Origin: an uncultured Cellvibrionales bacterium
GTDB taxonomy: Bacteria > Pseudomonadota > Gammaproteobacteria > Pseudomonadales > Cellvibrionaceae
NCBI GenBank assembly: GCA_913020115.1
Contig: CAJWBQ010000041.1
Location: 1-34,636, forward strand
Length of the DNA stretch: 34,636 nucleotides
Direction: 5' to 3'
Part shown: positions 17,054-25,415 of the stretch, piece by piece
Numbering within the stretch: position 1 is the stretch's first letter
Layout: each line of letters opens with the position of its first letter
Translations under genes and position numbers: made by a program
Notes under the pieces: generated by a model
What the model saw: only the letters and a program-made list of their open reading frames with translations
What the model was told of the DNA's origin: nothing
The model's database searches: none

Positions 17054-18712
17054 ATGCCAGACACCCTAATCAACAAAATTCGCGATGCCGTAATTGGCGA
17101 GAAACACGCCATTCACACCTCATTTGGCTGTAAACCGCTGATCTACGCAGATTACACGGCTTCGGGTCGCGCCCTCGACTTCATCGAGCAATATATTAGT
17201 GAACAGGTACTGCCCTTCTACGCCAATACCCATACCGAAACCTCCTACACCGGCGCTCAAACAACCCTACTGCGAGAACAAGCTCGCGACATTATTCACG
17301 CAGCACTTAATGGCAGCGAGGAAGACCAAGTAATTTTCTGTGGTTCTGGAGCCACTTCTGGCATCAATAAGCTGATTGATATCTTGAACATACGGCTGCC
17401 TGCAGATCTGGATGAACGCTATCAATTGCTGCAACATATTCCTGCCAGCGAGCGCGCGGTGGTATTTATAGGCCCCTACGAACACCACAGCAACGAACTT
17501 CCCTGGCGTGAAACCACCGCCGACTTGGTGGTAATTCCACTGGATAACAATGGTCATATTAACATCGAGGTTCTCGCCACTAAACTGGAGGAATACAGCG
17601 AACGCAGCCTTAAAATTGGCAGTTTCTCCGCCGCCTCTAACGTGACAGGCATTAAGTCAGACGTGAACAGAATCTCAGCTCTGTTACACAAAAGTGGTGC
17701 ACAGGCATTTTGGGACTACGCTGCTGCCGCGCCCTACGTCGCTATAGATATGAACGCGAATGAAAATGACCAGAACTGTAGTAAAGATGCGGTGTTTCTA
17801 TCTCCTCACAAATTTGTCGGCGGCCCAGGTACACCTGGCATACTCGTGGTAAAAAAACACTTACTGAACAACCGCGTGCCGGCGATGCCCGGCGGCGGCA
17901 CTGTTATGTATGTCACTCCTGAAGACCACCAATACGTCTCAAGCCCTGTGCGCCGAGAAGAAGGCGGCACGCCCGCAATAGTTGAGTCCATACGCGCCGG
18001 TCTCGTATTTAAACTGCAGCAAGACGTTGGTACCGAGCTTATCGAAAATAAAGAAAGTGAATTTATTCAGCGAGCACTAAAGCGCTGGGCGCTGCAGCCC
18101 AACATAAAAATACTGGGAAGCGTCACAGAAGAACGCTTGTCAATTTTTTCACTCCGCTTCATGTATCAAGACAAAGATTTACACTACGCCTATATTGTTG
18201 CGCTGCTCAACGATCTATTTGGCATCCAAGCCCGTGGCGGTTGTTCCTGCGCGGGCCCCTATGGGCATGCATTACTCGGCATGGATATGGCCTATAGCAA
18301 GGCCCTAGAAAAAGAACTTCAGAAAGGTCTGATGGTCATGCGACCTGGCTGGGTACGACTCAATTTTAATTATTTCATCGACGAAGACACCTTCAATTAT
18401 TTAGTCAGTGCGATAGAACTTATTGCGCAATATGGCGCGGCCTTATTGCCTTACTATCAATTCGATAGTGGCAGTGGAACTTGGTGCTACCAAGGTGAAA
18501 AAATGAATTTGGTCAGCAATTTAAACACTCTAAACTTTCGAGAAGTAAGCCCAAAAAATACCGCACGACGCTGCGAAACACCTTTATCTGAAATCTTATC
18601 AAACGCCAAAGATGAATTAATAAAACAGGCTCGAAACGGAAAAAAATACACTCTTGAACTGCCTGAATCAGCAGAACGCCTGCGCTGGTTTGCTTTGCCA
18701 CAAGAAATATAA
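17054..18712 (+). CDS. Class V aminotransferase-fold PLP enzyme (cysteine-desulfurase-like)
   Basis: PLP-dependent enzyme of 552 aa with the class V fold. Seen: YADYTASGRAL near the N-terminus, a FCGSGATSGINKLIDIL phosphate-binding region, GPYEHHSNELPWRE, the PLP lysine at residue 253 in LSPHKFVGGPGTPGIL, a PVRREEGGTPAIVESIRAGL block, and RGGCSCAGPYGHALLG, which resembles the cysteine loop of SufS/NifS-like desulfurases. The reaction (desulfuration, transamination or lyase) cannot be fixed from sequence. It is longer than a typical desulfurase by about 130 residues, mostly at the C-terminus. No Suf or Isc genes are near. Divergence from an Lrp regulator suggests amino-acid metabolism. Confidence 0.9.
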   Translation: MPDTLINKIRDAVIGEKHAIHTSFGCKPLIYADYTASGRALDFIEQYISEQVLPFYANTHTETSYTGAQTTLLREQARDIIHAALNGSEEDQVIFCGSGATSGINKLIDILNIRLPADLDERYQLLQHIPASERAVVFIGPYEHHSNELPWRETTADLVVIPLDNNGHINIEVLATKLEEYSERSLKIGSFSAASNVTGIKSDVNRISALLHKSGAQAFWDYAAAAPYVAIDMNANENDQNCSKDAVFLSPHKFVGGPGTPGILVVKKHLLNNRVPAMPGGGTVMYVTPEDHQYVSSPVRREEGGTPAIVESIRAGLVFKLQQDVGTELIENKESEFIQRALKRWALQPNIKILGSVTEERLSIFSLRFMYQDKDLHYAYIVALLNDLFGIQARGGCSCAGPYGHALLGMDMAYSKALEKELQKGLMVMRPGWVRLNFNYFIDEDTFNYLVSAIELIAQYGAALLPYYQFDSGSGTWCYQGEKMNLVSNLNTLNFREVSPKNTARRCETPLSEILSNAKDELIKQARNGKKYTLELPESAERLRWFALPQEI

Positions 18713-18716
18713 AAGC

Positions 18717-18773
18717 GGGGGCAAGCCTTGCCTTTTGACCTTTCCAAAAAGGCAAAAGACAAGACTTGACCCC
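18717..18773. repeat. Degenerate GGGGTCAAGTCTTGCC inverted repeat (copy 3)
   Basis: The left arm at 18717-18742 and right arm at 18749-18773 pair with several mismatches and a one-base gap, over a 6-nt loop. The element begins 4 bp after the class V enzyme stop, so it could work as its transcript end. The right arm is closer to the family consensus than the left. Confidence 0.75.
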
Positions 18774-18796
18774 ATACCTTCTTGACCCCGTACCTT
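18765..18796. repeat. 16-bp tandem duplication at the end of repeat copy 3
   Basis: CTTGACCCCATACCTT at 18765-18780 is followed directly by CTTGACCCCGTACCTT at 18781-18796, one mismatch in 16. It duplicates the outer end of the element plus flank. The rest of the 297-bp gap (18797-18960) shows nothing I can assign. Confidence 0.75.
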
Positions 18797-18960
18797 AGTT
18801 TAAAACCATTCGCATTTACCCCGCCATTAGGCTAGTCTATTTATCCTGTCCAAGCGGTCAGAATATCACCTCAAAACAAACACAGTAATGTCATCTGCGC
18901 TCAATACCCACGAAGCCATATGGCCCGATTTGATGGTTAAAATAAATTCAATCGTTCAAT

Positions 18961-18983
18961 GGCAAAAGGCAATACTTGACCCC
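18961..18983. repeat. Half-site of the GGGGTCAAGTCTTGCC repeat upstream of the nuclease gene
   Basis: GGCAAAAGGC followed by AATACTTGACCCC matches the right arm of the family with one substitution. There is no matching left arm nearby. It ends 26 bp upstream of the nuclease ATG, inside the probable 5' untranslated region. Confidence 0.7.
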
Positions 18984-19009
18984 ATTCCTTATACATAAAG
19001 GTATCTAGC

Positions 19010-20884
19010 ATGTATCGTAAACTCCTAGTTCAGGCTATAGCGGCCACAACTCTGTTGCTGTTTGTGTCCGGCCAGGCCACAGCGGGTAATGAGCGTGTGC
19101 AGGCTGCCGAGAGTGGCACGTGCGGTGAACCCGCCACTCCCATCAATGAGATACAAGGCAGCGGAAAAACTAGCCCACTCAAAGGCAAAAGGGTAAGTGT
19201 GGAAGCTATCGTGGTTGGCAGTTTCCGCGGCGAGGAAGCCTTGAATGGGTTCTTTCTGCAAGAAGAAGATGCCGATCATGATGACGATGCTGCAAGTTCT
19301 GAAGGTATTTTTGTCGATGAGAACCTAACAGGCATTGCTCTAAGTCTTGGCGATAAAGTGCGACTCAGCGGGGAGGTCAAAGAGAAAAATGGCCTCACAA
19401 AGCTAAGAAAAATTAACGGGCTACAAGTGTGTTCTAGCGGTGTAAACTTCACCCCTAGCCAAGTAAGCCTTCCCGTCAGTAGCCTCGATGACTTCGAACG
19501 CTATGAAGGCATGGCCGTGCAGTTCAAGCAGACACTCAGCGTCACGACAACACGCGGCTTAGGACGCTACGGTGAACTGGGCTTAGCCGTGAATGGCCGT
19601 TTAATGAACCCAACCCAAGTCGCCACACCGGGCAAAGCAGCTCGGCACTTGGGCGAGGCCAATGACCTTCGCCGTATTTTACTCGACGATGGCCGCACAA
19701 CCCAAAACCCAGCAGTGGTACCCTACCCTGCTCCAGAATTGTCTGCCAACAACACCGTGCGCGTCGGCGATGATGTAAGCTCCATTAGAGGAGTAATGAC
19801 CTACGGTTTCGGTTTGTATCGCATTCACCCCACCTCTGCGCCCGTATTTACTCCATCGAATAAGAGGAGTGCAGCGCCAAGCCTTCCCGGTACAGGCTCA
19901 CTGACTGTAGCCTCATTTAATGTTTTAAATTATTTCAATGGAGCCTCTGGCTTTCCAAGTAAGCGCGGTGCCGATTCAGCCTCTGAATTTGCCCGCCAGC
20001 GCGCTAAGATCATCAGCGCCCTAGCCACCATGGATGCAGATATTGTGGGTTTGATTGAAATTGAGAACAATGGCTATGGCGCCGACAGTGCCATTCAGGA
20101 CCTAGTGAACGGACTCAGCGAAGCTGGATTGAACTACAACTTTATCGACCCTGGCTTGGATTCTATTGGCACAGACGCCATTGCGCTCGGCTTTATCTAT
20201 AAACCTGACACCGTGGCCGTCGCGGGCAACAGCGCGATATTAGATTCTAGTATTGACCCGGACTTTCTGGACATCAAGAACCGCCCATCACTGGCGCAAA
20301 CTTTCCGTGAAATCGCGAGTGGTGGTGCACTAACTATTGCGGTGAATCACTTCAAATCTAAAGGCAGCAACTGTAACAGCATTGGCGACCCCGACACTGG
20401 CGACGGACAAGGCAACTGTAATTTGACGCGAACTAAAGCGGCTAGTGCTCTGGCGAAATGGCTGAACACCAACCCTACCGGCAGCGATGACGAAGATATA
20501 CTCGTGATTGGCGATCTAAACGCCTATGCTATGGAAGACCCGATTACGACCCTAAAAAGCGCCGGCTACACAAACCTTGTGAGCACCATGAACGGAAAGA
20601 ACGCCTATTCCTACGTTTATGGGGGAGAGTCTGGAAGCTTAGACCACGCACTTGCCAGTAAAACCCTAAACAGGCAGGTTAGCGGAATCAGTGAATGGCA
20701 TATCAACGCTGATGAGGCGATCATTCTCGATTACAACGAAGAGTATAAATCGGCAGACCTGCTGACGAAGTACTACAGTGCCGGCCCTTACCGCGCGTCA
20801 GATCACGATCCACTGATCCTTGAACTGGCTTTAACAAGACCAGTGGCGAGTAAAATCAACCAAGAGCCCATTGGGAATCAGTAG
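19010..20884 (+). CDS. Exported ExeM/NucH-type endonuclease
   Basis: Secreted nuclease of 624 aa, likely degrading extracellular DNA. A signal peptide is seen at about 1-25 (LLVQAIAATTLLLFVSGQATA). Residues about 45-150 form an OB-fold-like region (LKGKRVSVEAIVVGSF, GIFVDENLTG, LSLGDKVRLSGEVKE) as in YhcR/ExeM nucleases. From about 300 the endonuclease/exonuclease/phosphatase domain is clear: VASFNVLNYFNG, IVGLIEIENNGYG, NHFKSKGSNC, VIGDLNAYAMEDP, and the terminal SDHDPLILEL with the catalytic Asp-His pair. An AAGG lies upstream of the ATG. It is a single-gene transcript closed by the terminator at 20919. The role is probably nutrient scavenging of phosphate and nucleosides, or biofilm turnover. 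Confidence 0.93.
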   Translation: MYRKLLVQAIAATTLLLFVSGQATAGNERVQAAESGTCGEPATPINEIQGSGKTSPLKGKRVSVEAIVVGSFRGEEALNGFFLQEEDADHDDDAASSEGIFVDENLTGIALSLGDKVRLSGEVKEKNGLTKLRKINGLQVCSSGVNFTPSQVSLPVSSLDDFERYEGMAVQFKQTLSVTTTRGLGRYGELGLAVNGRLMNPTQVATPGKAARHLGEANDLRRILLDDGRTTQNPAVVPYPAPELSANNTVRVGDDVSSIRGVMTYGFGLYRIHPTSAPVFTPSNKRSAAPSLPGTGSLTVASFNVLNYFNGASGFPSKRGADSASEFARQRAKIISALATMDADIVGLIEIENNGYGADSAIQDLVNGLSEAGLNYNFIDPGLDSIGTDAIALGFIYKPDTVAVAGNSAILDSSIDPDFLDIKNRPSLAQTFREIASGGALTIAVNHFKSKGSNCNSIGDPDTGDGQGNCNLTRTKAASALAKWLNTNPTGSDDEDILVIGDLNAYAMEDPITTLKSAGYTNLVSTMNGKNAYSYVYGGESGSLDHALASKTLNRQVSGISEWHINADEAIILDYNEEYKSADLLTKYYSAGPYRASDHDPLILELALTRPVASKINQEPIGNQ

Positions 20885-20918
20885 AACTTTAAAATACTAC
20901 TAGACCAGTTAAACACTC

Positions 20919-20955
20919 AAACCCCTGATTCGGCGGTGCCGAATCAGGGGTTTTT
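20919..20955 (+). terminator. Rho-independent terminator after the nuclease gene
   Basis: A 14-bp perfect stem (ACCCCTGATTCGGC with its complement), a 3-nt GGT loop and a T-run after the stem. The remainder of this gap up to 21172 is AT-rich and should hold the phasin promoter, but I cannot fix its elements. Confidence 0.95.
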
Positions 20956-21172
20956 AATATATTTAAACTTGCCCCTCATCTGTTCACGCGCCTAATTTTA
21001 CCCCCCAAATACCCCCTAAAGCCCCTATTTCTCTACCCTCAGAAATTAATTCAATTCTTTTTCACTTATTAGTATGCGATTTCTAATTAATATCTCTAAT
21101 CTCTCGTTCAAGCTTTGAAGAGCAGCAAATTGCTCCCACTCATTTTATATACTCAAACCAAAGGTGAATGAT

Positions 21173-21601
21173 ATGTCTACTTTCGAAAAGATTAACACTG
21201 CTACTGTAACTCGTGCCTACCGTCAGGGCTGGTTAGCTTGGTTGGGCGCTAACAAGACTGCATTCACCATGGCTCAAAGCCAGGTTGAAAAGCTGAACAG
21301 CAGCAGCCAAGAGCTGATGTCTTCACTGGTTGCTAAAGGCCAAGACCTTGAAGATCAGGCACAAGATCGTGTGACTTCAGCCAAAGAATACATCAAGCCA
21401 CGCTTTGAAAACGCTCGCAGCGCCGTTAGCACTGTTAGCAGCAAAATCTTCACTCCTGCTGCCAACAACAGCCCTCTGGACACTTTGAGCGAAGAAATTG
21501 CCAAGTTGTCACAAACTGTTGTTGAATTGAGCGAAAAAGTGAATGCTCCACGCACTCGCACAGCTAAGAAAACCGCTGAGAAAGAAGAAGTAGCGGCATA
21601 A
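21173..21601 (+). CDS. Phasin-family granule-associated protein
   Basis: Small amphipathic protein of 142 aa, predicted to coat polyhydroxyalkanoate or neutral-lipid granules. The ATG at 21173 follows AAGGTGA; a GTG at 21164 overlaps that site and is unlikely. Seen: an N-terminal RQGWLAWLGANKTAF segment typical of PhaF/PhaI-type phasins, a long helical middle rich in Ala, Glu, Lys and Gln, a leucine-zipper-like DTLSEEIAKLSQTVVELSEKV stretch (coiled coil, about 105-125), and a short basic tail RTRTAKKTAEKEE. It is the first gene of a storage cluster with a second phasin, TetR, hydrolase and WS/DGAT on the same strand. Confidence 0.85.
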   Translation: MSTFEKINTATVTRAYRQGWLAWLGANKTAFTMAQSQVEKLNSSSQELMSSLVAKGQDLEDQAQDRVTSAKEYIKPRFENARSAVSTVSSKIFTPAANNSPLDTLSEEIAKLSQTVVELSEKVNAPRTRTAKKTAEKEEVAA

Positions 21602-21645
21602 TTTGCCACTTTTGTATGATTTATTGCTTGGCAGCAATTCATTAA

Positions 21646-21667
21646 AAGGCTATAACGTCATAGCCTT
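21646..21667 (+). other. Hairpin between the two phasin genes
   Basis: An 8-bp stem (AAGGCTAT / ATAGCCTT) with a 6-nt loop, not followed by a T-run. It may stabilise the upstream phasin message or sit at an operon-internal processing site. Confidence 0.4.
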
Positions 21668-21686
21668 ATAAGAATCTGGAGTGCAC

Positions 21687-22112
21687 ATGTCAGACCAACC
21701 GAACAAAGAATTGGAATTATCTCGCAAAGTTTGGCTGGCTGGCATAGGCGCTTACGGCCGCGCCATTGGCGATGCACAAGACGTTTACGCCAAGATGGGT
21801 AAAGAGACGAGCAAAGCCTTTGACGAGCTGGTGGGCCGAGGTGAAGACCTTGAAGCCAAAGTTGCCAGTGCCGCCAAGCAGTATGCGCCAATGATGTCTG
21901 GAGAAGCGGTAAAGTCTACCGTTGGAAACATCAGCGACCGTCTTGAAAAAATGAAAGCGACTCTTGGCCTTACCGAAGTTGCTGCTCAACAACAAGACGA
22001 GATCAGCGAGCTAGGCCAGCGAATGGACGCGATGGATGCCAAATTAGACACTATCTTGGCCGCTATACAAGCCATAAGCCCTGCTTCTGATAACAGTAAT
22101 ACCGACAGTTAA
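21687..22112 (+). CDS. Second phasin-family protein (PhaI/PhaF-like)
   Basis: Protein of 141 aa from the ATG at 21687, with GGAG 6 nt upstream; a GTG at 21681 is less likely. It begins with the phasin pattern ELSRKVWLAGIGAYGRAI, followed by VYAKMGKETSKAFDELVGRGEDLEAKV, a continuous helical region, and a C-terminal coiled coil (DEISELGQRMDAMDAKLDTIL). This is the typical PHA-granule-associated phasin layout without a basic tail. No PHA synthase is in the window, so the coated granule could be PHA or the wax ester/triacylglycerol made by the acyltransferase at 23687. Confidence 0.88.
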   Translation: MSDQPNKELELSRKVWLAGIGAYGRAIGDAQDVYAKMGKETSKAFDELVGRGEDLEAKVASAAKQYAPMMSGEAVKSTVGNISDRLEKMKATLGLTEVAAQQQDEISELGQRMDAMDAKLDTILAAIQAISPASDNSNTDS

Positions 22113-22157
22113 ACGATTGATTAGTCCGACCTTTTAATCAACCGTGAGCTTTCGTGC

Positions 22158-22814
22158 ATGAATACTAAAAATAAAATATTGCAGGCCAGTTTAGAACTCT
22201 TCAATGAAGAGGGTGAACAAGATATAACGGCCGTTGATATTGCCAATGTATTAGAGATGAGCCCAGGCAACCTCTATTATCATTTCAAAGGCAAAGACCC
22301 AATAATTCACAAGCTGTTTATTGATTTTGAAAAAGATTTCAAATCAGTATTGCAGGCGCCTATTGAGGCTCCACTTGAGCTCGCCGACAACTGGGTGTAT
22401 TTCTACATTCTGTTTGAAGCGGTGGCCAACTTTCGTTTTTTCTATCGCAATCAGCAGTCGCTCATTGAGCGCTATGTAGATCTTGAACCGCGTTTTCGCA
22501 GCTTAATTCAAATTAAAATTAATGCGATGGCGTCCATTATTGACGGTTTGAATCAGCAAAATTTTATTGCCATTAGCGAACCCGAAGCGGAACAAATGGC
22601 ACAGCGATTTGCCCAACAACTCACCTACTGGCCTATTTTCCATCGCGTGATGACACCCACAACATCACTGCCTATTGCCATTCATCACGGTGTGTACAAC
22701 ATGATCATTCAACTCGCGCCGCACGTCAGCGCGGGGTCTAATGAGTTTTTACAATTAATCACAGAATTTCGAGATAAAATGCTGAGCACTTTTCAGCACA
22801 AAAATAACCAATAA
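22158..22814 (+). CDS. TetR-family transcriptional regulator (PhaD-like position)
   Basis: DNA-binding regulator of 218 aa. The N-terminal helix-turn-helix spans about 4-50 (KILQASLELFNEEGE, ITAVDIANVLEMSPGNLYYHFKGKD). The C-terminal ligand domain has an FRFFYRNQQSLIERYVDLEPRFR stretch typical of a TetR subgroup found with PHA and lipid genes. The ATG at 22158 has only a weak GAG upstream. It lies 45 bp after the phasin and 20 bp before the hydrolase, so it is probably within the storage operon and may respond to an acyl-derived metabolite, as PhaD is thought to in Pseudomonas. Confidence 0.9.
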   Translation: MNTKNKILQASLELFNEEGEQDITAVDIANVLEMSPGNLYYHFKGKDPIIHKLFIDFEKDFKSVLQAPIEAPLELADNWVYFYILFEAVANFRFFYRNQQSLIERYVDLEPRFRSLIQIKINAMASIIDGLNQQNFIAISEPEAEQMAQRFAQQLTYWPIFHRVMTPTTSLPIAIHHGVYNMIIQLAPHVSAGSNEFLQLITEFRDKMLSTFQHKNNQ

Positions 22815-22834
22815 CATTTTCTTCGAGGGAATCT

Positions 22835-23653
22835 ATGCTAAGTACATCCACAAAAATTAAATCACCGTCTTTAATGCTGATGATGATGGAAGGCCGAGCA
22901 GTTTGGGAACTGGGTGCATATGTCGCCTCAACGCCACTGTTTAAACGTTTGCCATCTGGTGATGGGCACCCTGTACTGGTATTGCCTGGCTTGGCGGCTA
23001 CGGATGCTTCGACCAAACCTCTTAGAAAATTTTTGCGCGAGAGAAATTATACACCCTACGCATGGGAACTAGGCCGGAACTTGGGTTTGCGCGATGGTTT
23101 GCTTGAAGGAATGCTCGCTCGAATTGACGACATTTTTGCACTGAACGGCGAAAAAATTAGCATTATCGGCTGGAGCTTGGGTGGTGTTTATGCCCGTGAA
23201 ATTGCCAAGCTGCGTCCTGAAAAAGTTCGCTCAGTGATTACTTTAGGCAGCCCACACTCTGGCGACATTCACGCCAGCAACGCGCGCCGCTTTTACGAAT
23301 ATGTTGCCGGGCACAAAGTTGACAACCCCCCGATTAAAACACGTTTAAGACAGGCACCCCCGGTTCCCAGCACCTCTATTTACACCAAAACCGACGGTGT
23401 TGTGGCTTGGCAAAATTGTTGCCAAGAAATGTCTCACGACGAAGTACAAGTTGAACAAACCGAAAACATTCGGGTAATGGGCAGCCACTGCGGCTTGGGT
23501 GTTAACCCTAGCGTGCTGTTTGCCATTGCCGATCGTTTGGCACAAGCAGAAGGCGAATGGACTCCATTTGAAGTAAGCGGCATTCGCAAGCCATTTTTCA
23601 GTTCGGACCCATTTACTGGGCCCTTATCTGAAACTCAGACGCAAGTTAATTAA
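22835..23653 (+). CDS. Alpha/beta-hydrolase, lipase/esterase-like
   Basis: Predicted serine hydrolase of 272 aa, with GAGGGA before the ATG. Seen: oxyanion-region VLVLPGLAATDAS, nucleophile elbow GWSLGG with Ser114, candidate acid Asp187 in TKTDGVVAWQ and candidate His218 in GSHCGLG. LGSPHSGD is another lipase-type block. There is no signal peptide, so it should act in the cytoplasm, plausibly on acyl esters or granule lipids, given phasins upstream and a WS/DGAT 33 bp downstream. It is not a PHA synthase: the nucleophile is Ser in GxSxG rather than Cys. Confidence 0.88.
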   Translation: MLSTSTKIKSPSLMLMMMEGRAVWELGAYVASTPLFKRLPSGDGHPVLVLPGLAATDASTKPLRKFLRERNYTPYAWELGRNLGLRDGLLEGMLARIDDIFALNGEKISIIGWSLGGVYAREIAKLRPEKVRSVITLGSPHSGDIHASNARRFYEYVAGHKVDNPPIKTRLRQAPPVPSTSIYTKTDGVVAWQNCCQEMSHDEVQVEQTENIRVMGSHCGLGVNPSVLFAIADRLAQAEGEWTPFEVSGIRKPFFSSDPFTGPLSETQTQVN

Positions 23654-23686
23654 AACTGTATTTGACTACTTTAAGGAAAGCCAGCT

Positions 23687-25345
23687 ATGCATAAACTTTC
23701 AGGTATGGACGCGACGTTTCTCTATATGGAGACGGACCAAACTCCCATGCACATTTCCAGCTTACTGGTGTGTGAGCCCTCTAAAGATGGCGAGAACCCA
23801 TTCGAAGCAGTTAAATCACAAATTGCTGCTCGCCTACATGAAATCCCCTCGTTTCATCGGAAGCTGAAGCACACGCCGTTTTATATTGACCACCCTGTAT
23901 GGGTCAATGCCGATGTGGTTGATCTTGAATATCACATTAAGCACGCAAGATTACCCGCGCCAGGTAACATCGAACAAATTCGAACCTTGGTTCAAGGCCT
24001 GCACTCTTTGGTACTCGATCGCAATCGGCCACTTTGGCAGTTCTACATTATTGAAGGTGTAGAAGACCCAGAGTTCGGCCTGCCAAAAGGCAGTTTTGCT
24101 ATTTACACCAAAGGCCACCATGCCTGCCTAGACGGTGGCGCTGGCGTTTCGGCGATGGACATCATCTCTGACAGCAAGCCAACACCGCGCGCGCCCATGC
24201 CTAAAAACGAAGTGCACTTCGCAACGGACAACCCAGGCTTTTTTGAACTGATTGGCAGTGCCTACGGCCGCTTCATTCAGCAGCAAGTAGACCTAGTTAA
24301 AGCGGTTCCAGCTTTAACCAAGGCCTTGGGGAAAGTGGCAAAAAATACCATCGAAGATACTGGCAGCACTTTTAAAAGTTTACGCCCTGCGCCTAAAACC
24401 CGCTTCAATGTTCGGGTTGAAAAGCAGCGAGCATTCGGAGCTCAGTCACTTAACTTGAAAGAAGTGATTGGTCTTGCTAAAGCGACTGAAACCAAACTCA
24501 ATGATGTTGTGCTCAGTGTCTGCGGCGGAGCCTTAAGGCGCTACCTACAAGATCACCGTGAATTGCCCAACCGATCTTTGGTTGCCGCAGTTCCGGTTTC
24601 CCTTAGAGAGTTGGGCGACATGGGCGCGGGCAATCAAGTGGCCAACATGAACTGCGCCATTGGCACAGACATTTCAGACCCCATTGAGCGTCTGCAAAAA
24701 GTATTTGGCTACAGTAAAATATCGAAAAAGCAATTGTCGGCTATTAGTGACATATTCCCTACCGACTACTCGTTTTTTGGCGCACCTATAATTGTCAGTT
24801 CCATGGCCGAAATGACTAGCCGCACCAATGTCATGAACCATATGCCTTCGCCTTTTAACCTGGCAATCTCCAATGTACCTGGGCCTCGTAAACCCATGTA
24901 TTTGGCGGGCAGCAAAGTGAAAACTTTCTTCCCTGTCTCCATTGCCACTCACGGCTGCGCAATGAATATCACGTTGCAAAGTTACGTAGACCGCTTAGAT
25001 TTCGGCCTTGTCGCTTGTCAAAATGCTGTGCCAGACGTGCAGACCATCGCCGACTATATCGTTGAGGAATTCTACCTGTTAAGAGATATGGTCGCAGAGA
25101 GCGCAAAAGAAAAGAAATCTACCAAAGAGAAACCAAAAGCGACGGCCAAGCCCAAAGCAAAACCAAAAACGGAAGTTAAGCCGGCGGCTGAAGCCAAGAC
25201 CGAAGCTAAGACAAAGCCAAAAGCGGCTGCGAAACCGAAAGCTGGAGCGAAAGTCGACACTGCAGAAAAGCCAAAAGCAGCAGCAAAACCTGATGCTAAG
25301 GCCGAGGCTGATGAAAAGCCCGCGGAAGCCGCGGAAAATTCGTAA
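23687..25345 (+). CDS. Wax ester synthase / diacylglycerol acyltransferase (WS/DGAT) with Lys/Ala/Pro-rich tail
   Basis: Acyltransferase making wax esters and/or triacylglycerol from acyl-CoA with a fatty alcohol or diacylglycerol. The catalytic HHxxxDG motif is complete (His144, His145, Asp149, Gly150 in GHHACLDGGAG). It starts with the family sequence LSGMDATFLYMET and has RPLWQFYIIEG, LNDVVLSVCGGALRRYL, an NVPGPRKPMYLAG block near 400 and a final VDRLDFGLVACQNAVPD. AAGGA precedes the ATG. Typical members end at about 460-475 residues; here about 79 further residues (474-552) are built of KPKA/AAKP-like repeats, resembling the histone-like tail of PhaF phasins. The core should be active; the tail may bind DNA or granules. 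Confidence 0.93.
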   Translation: MHKLSGMDATFLYMETDQTPMHISSLLVCEPSKDGENPFEAVKSQIAARLHEIPSFHRKLKHTPFYIDHPVWVNADVVDLEYHIKHARLPAPGNIEQIRTLVQGLHSLVLDRNRPLWQFYIIEGVEDPEFGLPKGSFAIYTKGHHACLDGGAGVSAMDIISDSKPTPRAPMPKNEVHFATDNPGFFELIGSAYGRFIQQQVDLVKAVPALTKALGKVAKNTIEDTGSTFKSLRPAPKTRFNVRVEKQRAFGAQSLNLKEVIGLAKATETKLNDVVLSVCGGALRRYLQDHRELPNRSLVAAVPVSLRELGDMGAGNQVANMNCAIGTDISDPIERLQKVFGYSKISKKQLSAISDIFPTDYSFFGAPIIVSSMAEMTSRTNVMNHMPSPFNLAISNVPGPRKPMYLAGSKVKTFFPVSIATHGCAMNITLQSYVDRLDFGLVACQNAVPDVQTIADYIVEEFYLLRDMVAESAKEKKSTKEKPKATAKPKAKPKTEVKPAAEAKTEAKTKPKAAAKPKAGAKVDTAEKPKAAAKPDAKAEADEKPAEAAENS

Positions 25346-25356
25346 GCGACTATAAT

Positions 25357-25393
25357 ATAGTAGAGTGAAGACGCAAAGCCTTCACTCCACTAT
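25357..25393. terminator. Hairpin between convergent WS/DGAT and EAL-REC genes, possible bidirectional terminator
   Basis: A 14-bp stem with one mismatch (25357-25370 with 25380-25393) and a 9-nt loop. No clean T-run follows on either strand. It fills the 70-bp convergent gap, so it is the likely transcript end for both genes. Confidence 0.6.
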
Positions 25394-25415
25394 CATTCAT
25401 TCTTCACCTAGTACC

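Noticed and set aside
16321..18983. Possible CRISPR array from repeated GGGGTCAAGTCTTGCC sequences
   Set aside because: Copies are inverted, far apart and not regularly spaced, and no cas gene is present.
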